Shown: positions 28,102-37,469 of the stretch, one piece after another | Position numbering within the stretch: the first letter of the stretch is position 1 | Layout: each line of letters starts with the position of its first letter | Assembly: GCF_040548815.1 (NCBI RefSeq) | Contig: NZ_JBEPSM010000003.1 | Coordinates: 62,001-126,000 of the forward strand | Direction: 5' to 3' | DNA length: 64,000 nt | From: Kaistia defluvii | GTDB taxonomy: Bacteria > Pseudomonadota > Alphaproteobacteria > Rhizobiales > Kaistiaceae | Notes under the pieces: generated by a model | Databases searched by the model: none | The model's input: only the letters and a program-made list of their open reading frames with translations | What the model was told of the DNA's origin: nothing | Translations under genes and position numbers: made by a program

Positions 28102-29077
28102 CGTCGTCGGAGTCCGGTTCGCCGTCGTCCTCGTCTTCCTCGTCGCCGGCCGCTTCCGCCTTCAGCTCCAGCGCGCGCTGGTAGAGGTCGCGCTTCGGCA
28201 TGCCGGTGGCGGTGGCGGCCAGCGCCGCCGCTTCCTTCAACGGATGGTTTTCCAGGAGCCGGGCGAGCAGCGAGTCGACTTCCTCGGCTTCGGGCTCGCT
28301 GGCGACCGGCGGGCCGATCAGGATCACGATCTCGCCCTTGGGCGATGGCTCGTTGCCAAAGGCTTCGGCCAGCGATCCCAGCGTTCCGCGCCGGATTGTT
28401 TCAAAGGTCTTGGTCAGTTCGCGCGCCACGACGGCCGGGCGGTCGGCGCCCAGCGTTTCCGCCATGTCGGCGAGAGAATCCGCCGTCCGGTGCGGCGATT
28501 CATAGAAGATCAGCGTCGCCGGCACCTCGGCCAGCGCCGCGAGCCGCTTCTTGCGGCCGACGGTGCGGTTGGGCAGGAAGCCCGCGAACAGGAAGGTGTC
28601 GGTGGGCAGCGCCGCCGCGACCAGGGCGGTGAGCAGCGCCGAGGCGCCGGGGATCGGGACGACGCGGTGGCCGGCCCCCAGCACGTCGCCGACCAGCCGG
28701 AAGCCCGGATCGGAAACCAGCGGCGTGCCGGCGTCGCTCACCAGCGCGATCGTCTTGCCGGCGGCGAGCGCCGCCAGCAGTTTCGGCCGCTGCCGGTCGG
28801 CATTGTGCTCGTGATAGGCGAACAGCTCGGTCTCGATGCCGTAATGGCGGGTCAGCACGCGGGTGACGCGCGTATCCTCGCAGGCGATCACATCGGCGGC
28901 GGCGAGCGTCGCCAGCGCGCGGAGCGTGATGTCGCGCAGATTGCCGATCGGCGTCGAGACGATATAGAGGCCGGGCTCGATCGCCGGCGCGCGCAGGCGC
29001 TGGCCGTCGATCTGATAGCCGGCCTGGCTCTCGCCGCCGGCGCTGTCCGGATGGACCGGTCTCGCGGGAGCGCTCAT
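28088..29077 (-). CDS. rsmI: 16S rRNA (cytidine1402-2'-O)-methyltransferase
   Basis: 329 residues. Tetrapyrrole-methylase fold with YIVSTPIGNLRDITLRAL, VIACEDTRVTRVL, YHEHN, and IALVSDAGTPLVSDPGFRLV, then SHR-type FYESPHR and GEIVILIG. It methylates the 2'-O of C1402 in 16S rRNA, at the P site. The C-terminal 25 residues are strikingly acidic (runs of D and E), an addition beyond the E. coli protein. It diverges from the LpoA-like lipoprotein gene, matching the rsmI-lpoA-yraN neighbourhood of enterobacteria. Confidence 0.96.
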   Translation of the reverse strand: MSAPARPVHPDSAGGESQAGYQIDGQRLRAPAIEPGLYIVSTPIGNLRDITLRALATLAAADVIACEDTRVTRVLTRHYGIETELFAYHEHNADRQRPKLLAALAAGKTIALVSDAGTPLVSDPGFRLVGDVLGAGHRVVPIPGASALLTALVAAALPTDTFLFAGFLPNRTVGRKKRLAALAEVPATLIFYESPHRTADSLADMAETLGADRPAVVARELTKTFETIRRGTLGSLAEAFGNEPSPKGEIVILIGPPVASEPEAEEVDSLLARLLENHPLKEAAALAATATGMPKRDLYQRALELKAEAAGDEEDEDDGEPDSDDDGAA

Positions 29078-29207
29078 GACTCGCCCGCGCCGACGTTGTG
29101 GAGATGTGACACCAGACCTGAATTCACCGAAACCGCCGCTCTTTGCCGCTGAACAACCATGGGCTTTCCAGTACAGTTACATCTTGCGATTGAACAGGAG
29201 AAGGCGT

Positions 29208-30431
29208 GTGGGTTGGTTCCGTTCCGAACGGCTGGATGCGGGCAAGGCGGGGGCGTTCGCTTCCTGCGTCGCCGCGCTCGGCCTGCTCGCCGCCTGCGCC
29301 TCGACCGTGGGAGGGCCGGGCGTGGGCGCCAGCCTGGCGCCGGCGGCGACGGGCGCCACTCCCGCCCATGGCGAGACGCTCGGCAAGGGCACGGTGCGCG
29401 TCGCGCTGCTGGTGCCGGCTTCGGCCACCGGCAATGCCGGAGTCATCGCCGCCAATCTGAAGAATGCCGCCGATCTGGCGCTGCGCGAATTCCAGGGCGG
29501 CGCCAATCTGCAGATCCTGGTCAAGGATGACCGCGGCACGCCGGAAGGCGCGCGCGAGGCGGCGACCGAGGCGATCTCGCAGGGTGCCGAACTGATCATC
29601 GGGCCGCTCTTCGCCCAGTCCGTCGCGGCGGCGGCCTCCGTCGCAAGGCCGGCCGGCGTGCCGATCGTCGCCTTCTCGACCGATACCAACATCGCCGCCC
29701 GCAACGTCTATCTGCTGAGCTTCCTGCCGCAGTCGGATGCCGACCGGATCATCAGCTATGCCGCCTCGCAGGGAAAACGCTCCATCGCGGCGCTGCTGCC
29801 CGACAATGGCTATGGCACGGTGATGGAGGCGGCCGTCCAGCGCGCCGCCACCGCCAATGGCGCGCGCATCATCACGATCGAGCGCTACGGCCTCGACCGG
29901 GTCGCCATGCAGCAGAAGGCGGAAGCGATCGCGGCGGTGGTCCAGAGCGGCCAGGTCGACGCCGTCTTCATGCCGGACGCCGGCGACGCCGCGCCCTTCC
30001 TGGCGCAGATCTTCTCCGCCCGTGGCATCCGGCCCGGGCAGGTCAAGTTCCTGGGCTCGGGCCAGTGGGACGATCCGCGCATCGCCGCCGAGCCGACGCT
30101 TCGCGGCGGCTGGTATCCGGCGCCGGACCGCGCCGGCTATGCCGCCTTCGCGGTGCGTTACCAGGGCGTGTTCGGCGCGCCGCCGCTGCGCACCGCTTCC
30201 CTCGGCTATGACGCGACCAGCCTCGCCGCCGGGCTTGCCGCCCGCTATGGCGACAAGCGCTTCACGGCCGATACGCTGGCGAACCCGAACGGCTTCATCG
30301 GCGTCGACGGCGCCTTCCGTTTCCTCCCCGACGGCACCAACCAGCGCCAGCTGGCCGTCTACGAGCTTGGCGGCGGCACCCCGGTGATGATCGACCGCGC
30401 CCCGCAGACCTTTGCCCGCACGGGGACGTAG
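29208..30431 (+). CDS. LpoA-like penicillin-binding protein activator / periplasmic-binding lipoprotein
   Basis: 407 residues from a GTG at 29208 with CAGGAG 7 bp upstream; an open frame to 29076 was rejected because it would bury the signal. The signal ends in the lipobox LLAAC (Cys30). The rest is a type I periplasmic-binding fold: VRVALLVPASATGNAG, VKDDRGTPEGAREAATEAI, GAELIIGPLFAQSV, and DAVFMPDAGDAAPF. It resembles the C-terminal half of LpoA, which activates PBP1A in gammaproteobacteria, and it lies next to rsmI and yraN as lpoA does in E. coli. An amino-acid-binding role is an alternative. Confidence 0.78.
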   Translation: MGWFRSERLDAGKAGAFASCVAALGLLAACASTVGGPGVGASLAPAATGATPAHGETLGKGTVRVALLVPASATGNAGVIAANLKNAADLALREFQGGANLQILVKDDRGTPEGAREAATEAISQGAELIIGPLFAQSVAAAASVARPAGVPIVAFSTDTNIAARNVYLLSFLPQSDADRIISYAASQGKRSIAALLPDNGYGTVMEAAVQRAATANGARIITIERYGLDRVAMQQKAEAIAAVVQSGQVDAVFMPDAGDAAPFLAQIFSARGIRPGQVKFLGSGQWDDPRIAAEPTLRGGWYPAPDRAGYAAFAVRYQGVFGAPPLRTASLGYDATSLAAGLAARYGDKRFTADTLANPNGFIGVDGAFRFLPDGTNQRQLAVYELGGGTPVMIDRAPQTFARTGT

Positions 30432-30537
30432 GGGGGGGCGGCCGTGATCGTGGGTGGCCTATGTTCGAAAACCGCCTGGTGAGGGTTCGCTAGCACGGCT
30501 TCCAAGCTTCTGATCCTTCGAGCTGACCACCCGCTCC

Positions 30538-30681
30538 ACCATCATCCTGAGGCGCTTCGCGTCAGCGAAGCCTCGAAGGAGGGTCCAGCGGGGCTCCATC
30601 TTGCAGGCCTTCGAGATCGGACCGGCGTTTCCTGGCCTCTCCTTCGAGGCCCGGCTTCGCCGGGCACCTCAGGATGATGGT
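30538..30681. repeat. Composite 144-bp palindromic repeat
   Basis: ACCATCATCCTGAGG (30538-30552) is the exact reverse complement of 30667-30681, and CCTCGAAGGAG (30571-30581) of 30639-30649. Each half also carries its own small hairpin (for example CCCGGCTTCGCCGGG around 30650-30665). It sits in a 508-bp gene-free gap and looks like a mobile-type intergenic repeat of two inverted units. Confidence 0.75.
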
Positions 30682-30749
30682 CGCGGAGAATGCTAGGGGA
30701 GCCATTCGCTCGGCGGGTGGTGGCTTGGAGGGATGCTAAGGAAGCAAAA

Positions 30750-30930
30750 CTCTCACCCCACCCTCTCCCGCAAGCGGGCGAGGGCTTTGGGCGGGTGCTC
30801 CCTCTTCACCTCTCCCATGGGGAGAGGTCGACGGCTGCAGGCCGGCGGGTGAGGGGATCAGGCCTTACAGGTGAGATCGCAACCCCTCACCCGGACCTTC
30901 GGTCCGACCTCTCCCTGTGGGAGAGGTGAA
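30750..30930. repeat. CCCTCTCCC-family palindromic repeat, copy 1
   Basis: Starts with CTCACCCCACCCTCTCCCGC and an inner AAGCGGGCGAGGG. Contains two near-identical hairpins ACCTCTCCC/GGGAGAGGT at 30808-30828 and 30907-30927. The same family occurs at 38649-38801. A short open frame through it (30690-30929) is repeat-derived, not a gene. It ends 10 bp before the hemW stop and may help end that transcript. Confidence 0.75.
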
Positions 30931-30939
30931 CGCAGCAGC

Positions 30940-32097
30940 TCAGGCCGCCAGGTCGGCGACCACGGCGTCCAGCACGAACGAGCCGGACCGGGTGGCGCGG
31001 ATGCGGTTTTCGTCGATCTGCTCGACCATGCCATGCTCGATCAGGTCCGCCAGCCGGCGCGGGTCGAGCGTGCGGCCGGCGATCGCCTTGTAGCGGCGCA
31101 GGTCGATGCCCTCGGTCAGGCGAAGCCCCATCAGCAGCATCTCGTCGCCGGATTCCTCAGGGGTCAGGATGTCGTCGGTCTCGATGCCGTCGCCCCAGGA
31201 TTCGACCCGGCCGAGCCAGGTTTCGGGCAGCAGCGTCGTTGCGGTGGCGTGGCGCTGGCCATCGATGACCAGGCGGCCATGCGCGCCCGGACCGATGCCC
31301 GCATATTCGCCATAGCGCCAATAGACGAGATTGTGCCGGCATTCGCCGCCGGGAACCGCGTGGTTGGAGATCTCATAGGCCGGCCGGCCATGCTTGTCGC
31401 AGACCTCCTGCGTGATCTCGAACAGGGTGGCGGCGGTATCCTCGTCGGGAATGGCGAGCTTGCCGGCCTGGTATAGCTTCTCGAACATCGTGCCGGGCTC
31501 GATGGTGAGCTGGTAGAGCGACATGTGGTCGGAAGCGCGTTCCAGCGCCTGCATCAGTTCGGCCCGCCACAAGTCCGGCGTCTGGCCCGGACGCGCGTAG
31601 ATCAGGTCAAAGGACAGGCGTGGAAACGTGGCGCGGGCGATGTCGATGGCGCGCATCGCCTCCTCGACATTGTGCACCCGGCCGAGCGCCCTCAAGTCCG
31701 TGTCGTTCAGCGCCTGCACGCCGAGCGAGACGCGGTTGACGCCGGCGGCGCGATAGCCGCGGAAACGCTCCGCCTCGACGCTGGAAGGGTTGGCCTCCAT
31801 CGAGATCTCGGCATCCGGTGCGACGTTCCATGCCGCGCCGATAGCCTCGAGAATGGTGCCGACCGTCTTCGGGTCCATCAGCGACGGCGTGCCGCCGCCG
31901 AGGAAGATCGAATCGACCGTCTTGCCCGGCGACTTGGCGGCCATCGTCTTGATCTCGGTGACGAACGCCTTGGCGAACCGCTCCTGATCGACCCCCTGGT
32001 GGCGGACATGCGAGTTGAAGTCGCAATAGGGGCACTTGGCTGCGCAGAACGGCCAATGCACATAGACGCCAAATCCGGGTTCGATCGGGGGGGCCAT
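30940..32097 (-). CDS. hemW: Radical SAM heme chaperone HemW
   Basis: 385 residues. The radical-SAM motif C18-AAK-C22-PY-C25 follows FGVYVHWPFC; FLGGGTPSLMDP and SLGVQALNDTDLRALGRVHN follow, with the C-terminal HemN_C domain. HemW was long called oxygen-independent coproporphyrinogen oxidase, but such single-cluster proteins insert heme into respiratory enzymes. It lies 5 bp downstream of rdgB, forming the conserved rph-rdgB-hemW operon. Confidence 0.94.
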   Translation of the reverse strand: MAPPIEPGFGVYVHWPFCAAKCPYCDFNSHVRHQGVDQERFAKAFVTEIKTMAAKSPGKTVDSIFLGGGTPSLMDPKTVGTILEAIGAAWNVAPDAEISMEANPSSVEAERFRGYRAAGVNRVSLGVQALNDTDLRALGRVHNVEEAMRAIDIARATFPRLSFDLIYARPGQTPDLWRAELMQALERASDHMSLYQLTIEPGTMFEKLYQAGKLAIPDEDTAATLFEITQEVCDKHGRPAYEISNHAVPGGECRHNLVYWRYGEYAGIGPGAHGRLVIDGQRHATATTLLPETWLGRVESWGDGIETDDILTPEESGDEMLLMGLRLTEGIDLRRYKAIAGRTLDPRRLADLIEHGMVEQIDENRIRATRSGSFVLDAVVADLAA

Positions 32098-32102
32098 GGA
32101 TG

Positions 32103-32753
32103 TCAGGCCCCGAGCTCGGCTTCGGCGAACTTCGCGAAGGCGCGCGCCCGGTGCGACAGCGCATCGGTCCGGCCGGCCGACCAGCCATGCTTTTCGTCCG
32201 CCGCCATCTCGCCGAAGGTGCGCTCATGGCCTTCCGGCAGGAAGGCGGGATCGTAGCCGAAGCCGAGTTCGCCGCGCGGCGGCCAGACCAGCGTGCCTTC
32301 GATCTCGCCGCGGTAATAGCGCGTTGTGCCATCCGGGAAGGCGAGGCAGAGCACGGCGACGAAGCGGCCGGTGCGGCTCTCCGGCGTGGTGGCGCCGGCC
32401 TGCTGCAGCTTCTCCTCGACATTGCGCATGGCGCGGGCGAAATCGCCGTCTGGTGCTGCCCAATCGGCGGAATAGACGCCGGGATCGCCGCCGATCGCAT
32501 CGACGCAGAGGCCGGAATCGTCCGAGAGCGCCGGGAAACCCGAGGCTAGCGCGGCGGCATGCGCCTTGATCGCGGCGTTTTCCTCGAACGTCGTGCCGGT
32601 CTCGTCCGGCACCGGGAGGCCAAGTTCGCCGGCCGAGACGACCTTGAGCCCGAACGGCGCCATCAGGCCGGCGAATTCGCGCAACTTGCCGCCATTATGC
32701 GAGGCGAGCACGAGCGTGTCGCCGGAGGTCAGGCGGTGGGAAATGGCGTTCAT
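32103..32753 (-). CDS. rdgB: Non-canonical purine NTP pyrophosphatase RdgB/HAM1
   Basis: 216 residues from ATG 32753, which overlaps the rph stop by 4 bp. Motifs [46 protein letters not shown] and [15 protein letters not shown] are all intact. It removes ITP, dITP and XTP from nucleotide pools. The open frame extends upstream in the rph region, but only as a shadow. Confidence 0.97.
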   Translation of the reverse strand: MNAISHRLTSGDTLVLASHNGGKLREFAGLMAPFGLKVVSAGELGLPVPDETGTTFEENAAIKAHAAALASGFPALSDDSGLCVDAIGGDPGVYSADWAAPDGDFARAMRNVEEKLQQAGATTPESRTGRFVAVLCLAFPDGTTRYYRGEIEGTLVWPPRGELGFGYDPAFLPEGHERTFGEMAADEKHGWSAGRTDALSHRARAFAKFAEAELGA

Positions 32754-33466
32754 CCGGAAATGGCCAGCTTCTGCAGTTCGACCAGGTCGACGATGCCGTT
32801 CTTGGCAAGCGTCAGCATCGCGGTCAGTTCGGCTTCGTTGAAGGGCTTGCCTTCGGCGGTGCCCTGGATCTCGACGATGCCGCCGGTGCCGGTCATGACG
32901 AAGTTCGCATCCGTCTCGGCTTCCGAATCCTCGGCGTAATCGAGGTCGAGCACCGGGGTGCCGCGATACATGCCGACCGAGACGGCGGCGACGTGGTCGC
33001 GGATCACCTTCGGGCCGACCATGTCGCGCGACTTCATCCAGGCGACGCAATCATACAGCGCCACCCAGGCGCCGGTGACCGAGGCCGTGCGGGTGCCGCC
33101 ATCGGCCTGCAGCACGTCGCAGTCGATGGTGATCTGCTTTTCGCCGAGATGGACGAGATCGACGACGGCGCGCAGCGAGCGGCCGATCAGGCGCTGGATT
33201 TCCTGTGTCCGGCCGGACTGCTTGCCGGTCGCGGCCTCGCGGCGCATGCGATCGCCCGTCGAGCGCGGCAGCATGCCGTATTCGGCGGTAACCCAGCCCT
33301 TGCCGGAACCGCGCAGCCAGGATGGCGGCTTGTCCTCGAGGCTGGCGGTGCAAAGCACGTGCGTGTCGCCGAACTTGACCAGGCAAGAGCCCTCCGCGTG
33401 CTTGGCAACGCCGCGTTCAAGCGTTACCGCACGCAGGGCGTCCGCGGCGCGTTTCGAAGGTCGCAT
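32750..33466 (-). CDS. rph: Ribonuclease PH
   Basis: 238 residues from ATG 33466 with AGGAA upstream. Motifs: [66 protein letters not shown] and the [19 protein letters not shown] catalytic Asp cluster. It trims tRNA 3' ends phosphorolytically. It is divergent from hrcA over a 134-bp gap. Confidence 0.98.
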   Translation of the reverse strand: MRPSKRAADALRAVTLERGVAKHAEGSCLVKFGDTHVLCTASLEDKPPSWLRGSGKGWVTAEYGMLPRSTGDRMRREAATGKQSGRTQEIQRLIGRSLRAVVDLVHLGEKQITIDCDVLQADGGTRTASVTGAWVALYDCVAWMKSRDMVGPKVIRDHVAAVSVGMYRGTPVLDLDYAEDSEAETDANFVMTGTGGIVEIQGTAEGKPFNEAELTAMLTLAKNGIVDLVELQKLAISG

Positions 33467-33600
33467 GGGATATTCCTGGCTGTTTCGTTGGTCCGCTTGT
33501 ACAGGTCGGTGGCTCAAAACGTAAAGCCCTGCTTGAACCGGGCGTCGAAATCGACACTTAATCAAAGAGATCGAAGCTTTCGAAGAGAGGATCCAGCGTC

Positions 33601-34686
33601 TTGCCCGCCGACCGCACGGCCACCGAGACGGCATCGTCGGCGCTTTCCGCGCTCGATCAGCGCTCGCGCGAAATCTTCAAGCGCATTGTCGACAGCTATC
33701 TGGAGACGGGAGAGCCGCTCGGCTCGCGCAATCTCGCCCGCATCCTGCCCATGGCGCTGTCGCCCGCCTCCGTCCGCAACGTCATGGCTGATCTCGAAGG
33801 CCTGGGCCTGATCTATGCGCCGCACACCTCGGCCGGACGGCTGCCGACGGAAAGCGGGCTGCGCCTGTTCGTCGACGCGATGCTGGAGGTCGGCGACCTG
33901 ACCTCGGACGAGCGTCGCGACATTGAAAGCCGGGTCGCCGGCGGCGGCGCCAGCCGAACGGTCGATGGCGTCCTGAGCGAGGCCGGGCGCATGCTCTCCG
34001 GCCTGTCGCGCGGCGCCGGGGTCGTGCTGGCCTCCAAGAGCGACCAGCGGCTGAAGCACATCGAGTTCGTCCGCCTGGAGCCGACCAAGGCGCTGGTCGT
34101 GCTGGTCGGGGAGGATGGCTCGGTCGAGAACCGGCTGATCGACCTCGACCCCGGCACGACGCCGTCGAGCCTGGTTGAGGCCGCCAACTATCTCAACACG
34201 CATCTGCGCGGCCGCAGCCTGGCCGAGGCCCGCGCCGAGCTGAACCAGCGGCAGCAGCAGGTCCGCGCCGAGCTTGACCAGCTGACCGCGCGCCTGATCG
34301 ATGCGGGGCTCGCGAGCTGGGTCGAGGCGACCGGCATTCGGCCGGATACGCTGATCGTCCGTGGCCAGGCCAATCTGCTCGAGGATGTGCGCGCCGCCGA
34401 GGATCTCGAGCGCATCCGCCTGCTGTTCGACGATATCGAGACGCAGCGCGAGCTGGTGCATCTCTTGGGCAGCGCCGAGGCAGGCGACGGCGTCCGCATC
34501 TTCATCGGTTCGGAAAACAAGCTGTTCTCACTGTCCGGCTCGTCGCTGGTGGTATCGCCTTACCGCGATTCCGAGAGCCGCGTCGTCGGCGTGCTGGGGG
34601 TGATCGGGCCGACCCGGCTCAACTATGCGCGCATCGTGCCGATGGTCGATTACACGGCGAAGCTGGTTGGCCGGCTGATCGGCTGA
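33601..34686 (+). CDS. hrcA: Heat-inducible transcription repressor HrcA
   Basis: 361 residues from a TTG with GAGAGGA upstream; no ATG or GTG is better placed. The N-terminal winged helix covers [30 protein letters not shown] and [36 protein letters not shown] follows and the GAF-like ligand domain extends to the end with [23 protein letters not shown]. HrcA binds CIRCE operators, usually before groESL, which is not in the window. I saw no CIRCE before hrcA, grpE or dnaK. Confidence 0.95.
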   Translation: MPADRTATETASSALSALDQRSREIFKRIVDSYLETGEPLGSRNLARILPMALSPASVRNVMADLEGLGLIYAPHTSAGRLPTESGLRLFVDAMLEVGDLTSDERRDIESRVAGGGASRTVDGVLSEAGRMLSGLSRGAGVVLASKSDQRLKHIEFVRLEPTKALVVLVGEDGSVENRLIDLDPGTTPSSLVEAANYLNTHLRGRSLAEARAELNQRQQQVRAELDQLTARLIDAGLASWVEATGIRPDTLIVRGQANLLEDVRAAEDLERIRLLFDDIETQRELVHLLGSAEAGDGVRIFIGSENKLFSLSGSSLVVSPYRDSESRVVGVLGVIGPTRLNYARIVPMVDYTAKLVGRLIG

Positions 34687-34763
34687 GCGCGACCGTGTGG
34701 CGTCTGTACAGCGCCGCGGCGAGCCGATATGAGAACGCTTCAAAGATAGATGGAGACGAGAAC

Positions 34764-35735
34764 ATGGCGACGGGTACCGACAAACTGGTCACGGTTTTCG
34801 GCGGCTCTGGCTTCATCGGCCGTCATGTGGTGCGCGCGCTGGCGAAGCGCGGCTGGCGCATCCGTGTCGCGGTGCGTCGCCCGGATCTCGCCGGCCATCT
34901 GCAGCCGCTCGGCTCCGTCGGCCAGATCATGCCGGTGCAGGCCAATCTGCGCTATCGCTGGTCGGTCGACCGCGCGGTCGAGGGCGCCGATGCCGTCGTC
35001 AACCTGGTCGGCGTGCTGAACGAGAGCGGCCGCCAGAACTTCTCCGTCCTGCATAATTTCGGTGCCCGCGCCGTGGCCGAGGCGGCCCGCGCCGCCGGCA
35101 TCAAGACGCTGGTGCACCAGTCGGCGCTCGGCGCCGATGCGAATTCGGAATCGCTCTATGCCCGCACCAAGGCGCTGGGCGAGGCGGCCGTGCTCGAAAC
35201 CGTGCCGGAAGCTGTCATCCTGCGTCCCTCGATCGTGTTCGGGCCGGAAGACCAGTTCTTCAACCGCTTCGGCGACATGGCCCGCATCTCGCCCTTCCTG
35301 CCGCTGATCGGCGGCGGCGCGACCAAGCTGCAGCCGGTTTTCGTCGGCGATGTCGCGGAGGCGATCGCGCGCGCCGTCGAGGGCCAGCTCGCGGGCGGCA
35401 CCGTCTATGAACTCGGCGGGCCGGAAGTGAAGACCTTCCGCCAGTGCCTGGAACTGCTGCTGACCGAGATCGAGCGTTCGCCGCTGCTGGTCCCGGTGCC
35501 GTGGACGCTCGCGCATTACGGCGCGTCGGTCGCGCAGTGGCTGCCCAAGCCGCTCCTGACCGTCGACCAGGTTCGCCTGCTGAAGCAGGATAATGTCGTC
35601 TCGCCCGCCGCCGAGGCGGAAGGCCGCACGCTGGACGGCATCGGCATTCATCCGAGCAATCTGCTCACCGTGCTGCCGTCCTACCTGCAGCGCTTCAAGC
35701 CGCATGGCCAGTTCGACCACAAGCGCACGGCCTGA
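34764..35735 (+). CDS. NDUFA9-like NAD(P)-binding protein, putative complex I-associated
   Basis: 323 residues from ATG 34764 with GGAGACGAG upstream. An atypical short-chain dehydrogenase fold: VTVFGGSGFIGRHVVRALAKRGW, VVNLVGVLNESG, HQSALGADANSESLYARTKALGEAAV and AVILRPSIVFGPEDQFFNRF. The family is related to the 39-kDa NDUFA9 subunit of mitochondrial complex I and its alphaproteobacterial counterparts. No nuo genes are nearby. A terminator follows, shared with uppP. Confidence 0.88.
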   Translation: MATGTDKLVTVFGGSGFIGRHVVRALAKRGWRIRVAVRRPDLAGHLQPLGSVGQIMPVQANLRYRWSVDRAVEGADAVVNLVGVLNESGRQNFSVLHNFGARAVAEAARAAGIKTLVHQSALGADANSESLYARTKALGEAAVLETVPEAVILRPSIVFGPEDQFFNRFGDMARISPFLPLIGGGATKLQPVFVGDVAEAIARAVEGQLAGGTVYELGGPEVKTFRQCLELLLTEIERSPLLVPVPWTLAHYGASVAQWLPKPLLTVDQVRLLKQDNVVSPAAEAEGRTLDGIGIHPSNLLTVLPSYLQRFKPHGQFDHKRTA

Positions 35736-35758
35736 TCGACCGCTTAATTCCCGATATG

Positions 35759-35795
35759 AAAAAGGCCCGCTTCCGGCGACGGAGGCGGGCCTTTT
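35759..35795. terminator. Bidirectional intrinsic terminator
   Basis: AAAAGGCCCGC (35760-35770) pairs with GCGGGCCTTTT (35785-35795), and the inner TTCCG/CGGAG continues the stem around a GCGA loop. A and T runs on the two sides suit both the NDUFA9-like gene and uppP. Confidence 0.92.
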
Positions 35796-35814
35796 CTATT
35801 CTGGAGGTCGGCGA

Positions 35815-36621
35815 TCAGCCCAAGGTCAGCACGGCGGCGAGACCGATCGCGCCGATGATGATCCGCCAATAGGCGAAGGGTGCAAAACCGCGCTGGCTGA
35901 CGAAATCGAGCAGTCGCCGCACCACGAACACGCCGGCGATGAAGGCGGCGATGAAGCCGACGATGATGTTCCAGGCGCCGGCCGTCGTGATCTGGTCGTG
36001 CGTCTTGTAGAGATCATAGGCGAAGGCGCCGGCCATGGTCGGCATGGCGAGGAAGAACGAGAACTCCGCCGCGGCGCGCTTGTCGCTGCCGAACAGCATG
36101 GCGGCGACGACTGACGAACCCGAGCGCGAGACGCCGGGGATCATCGCCAGGCACTGCGCCACGCCGATACCGAAATACATGCCGAGCGAGAAATCCATCG
36201 CGTCGTGATAGCGGGGCCTCAGATCGAGGCGGTCGACGATCAGCAGGATGAAGCCGCCGACGATCAGCATGATGCAGATCAGCATCGGGCTTTCGAACAG
36301 CACCTGCTTGATGAAGCCATGCGCCGCGGCGCCGATGACGGCGGCGGGCAGGAAGGCGAGCAGGATGCCGAGCACGAAGCGGCGGGTGCGCGGGTCGGAC
36401 GGAATGTCGCGCAGGATCTTGAGCAGCCGGCCGAAATAGACCGTCAGGATTGCCAGGATGGCGCCGAGCTGGATCAGCACCTCGAAGGCGCGCCCGGGAC
36501 TATCAAAGCCGAGGAAATGCCCCGCCAGCAGCAGGTGTCCTGTCGAGGAGACGGGGATGAATTCGGTAAGGCCCTCGATCAAGCCGAGGACAAGCGCATC
36601 CAGCAAACCTGGGATATCCAT
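35815..36621 (-). CDS. uppP: Undecaprenyl-diphosphatase (bacitracin resistance protein)
   Basis: 268 residues from ATG 36621, five bases after AGGAG; an adjacent ATG at 36624 is possible, and a frame to 36681 is a spurious extension. About eight membrane helices. The catalytic motifs [20 protein letters not shown] and [17 protein letters not shown] are present. It recycles undecaprenyl diphosphate to the monophosphate carrier for peptidoglycan synthesis. It is divergent from the FzlA-like gene. Confidence 0.97.
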   Translation of the reverse strand: MDIPGLLDALVLGLIEGLTEFIPVSSTGHLLLAGHFLGFDSPGRAFEVLIQLGAILAILTVYFGRLLKILRDIPSDPRTRRFVLGILLAFLPAAVIGAAAHGFIKQVLFESPMLICIMLIVGGFILLIVDRLDLRPRYHDAMDFSLGMYFGIGVAQCLAMIPGVSRSGSSVVAAMLFGSDKRAAAEFSFFLAMPTMAGAFAYDLYKTHDQITTAGAWNIIVGFIAAFIAGVFVVRRLLDFVSQRGFAPFAYWRIIIGAIGLAAVLTLG

Positions 36622-36776
36622 CATCGCTCCTGCGAATGCCGTTGAAGGTCGAAACCGGCGAATCGGCTTGATACTCGCCACAATCGCGGCCTATATGCGG
36701 GCGCTGGAGCCGTTCTCGCAACTGCACTCACCGCCGCAGAATCGCTTCGATTTGTCAGCCCCCGACCTGCGTAACG

Positions 36777-37469
36777 ATGTCCCTTCTGCACCATCATCCC
36801 TTTTCCGCCGCTTCGCGTTATGCCCGACTGGTCCTGTCGGAATATGACGAAGCCGTCGAATTCGTCGAAGAGAAGCCTTGGGTCCGAAATGCGGCCCTTC
36901 TGGCTCTGAACCCGGCTGGAATCCTGCCGGTTTTCATCGATGACAACGAGACGGTCGTGGCTGGTGGATCGGTGATCACCGAATATCTGGTCGAGACCAA
37001 GGGCGCCCGCATGGGCGAGGTCCGGCTGATGCCGGAACATGCCGCCGACCGCGCCGAAGTGCGCCGCCTGGTCGAGTGGTTTTCCGGCAAGCTGCATGGC
37101 GAAGTGACGAACTATCTCGTCACCGAGAAGGTCTACAAGCGGCAGATGCGGCAGGGCGAAGGCAATACCTCGCCCGATCCGGCCGCGATCCGTGCGGCCC
37201 GTGCCAATGTCCGCTATCATATCCAGTATATCGGCTATCTGGCGGCACGGCGGAACTGGCTGGCGGGACGCGAACTGACGCTGGCCGATTTCGCGGCGGC
37301 GGCCGAAATCTCCTGCATCGACTATCTCGGCGAGGTGCCATGGGAGGCGGACGAGGCGGCGAAGGCGTGGTACGCGCGGGTGAAGTCGCGGCCGTCGTTC
37401 CGGCCGCTGCTGAACGACGTGGTGCGGGGGGTGCCCCCGGCGCCGCACTACGTCGACCTGGACTTCTGA
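36777..37469 (+). CDS. fzlA: Glutathione S-transferase family protein, probable FtsZ-localised protein FzlA
   Basis: 230 residues with a thioredoxin-like N-terminal domain ([42 protein letters not shown]) and an all-alpha C-terminal domain ([21 protein letters not shown]). The C-terminal tail [11 protein letters not shown] resembles the conserved tail of Caulobacter FzlA, a GST-like protein that binds FtsZ and sets constriction rate. It lies divergent from uppP and is coupled to queG. A plain GST is the alternative, but the motif set and neighbourhood favour FzlA. Confidence 0.72.
   Translation: MSLLHHHPFSAASRYARLVLSEYDEAVEFVEEKPWVRNAALLALNPAGILPVFIDDNETVVAGGSVITEYLVETKGARMGEVRLMPEHAADRAEVRRLVEWFSGKLHGEVTNYLVTEKVYKRQMRQGEGNTSPDPAAIRAARANVRYHIQYIGYLAARRNWLAGRELTLADFAAAAEISCIDYLGEVPWEADEAAKAWYARVKSRPSFRPLLNDVVRGVPPAPHYVDLDF

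Noticed and set aside
30690..30929. 79-residue open frame in the hemW-side gap
   Set aside because: Its sequence (LSPHPLPQAGEG type) is a translation of the CCCTCTCCC palindromic repeat, a well-known source of false genes.
33467..33600. CIRCE operator before hrcA (also looked for before grpE and dnaK)
   Set aside because: No TTAGCACTC-N9-GAGTGCTAA or near match seen in these gaps.
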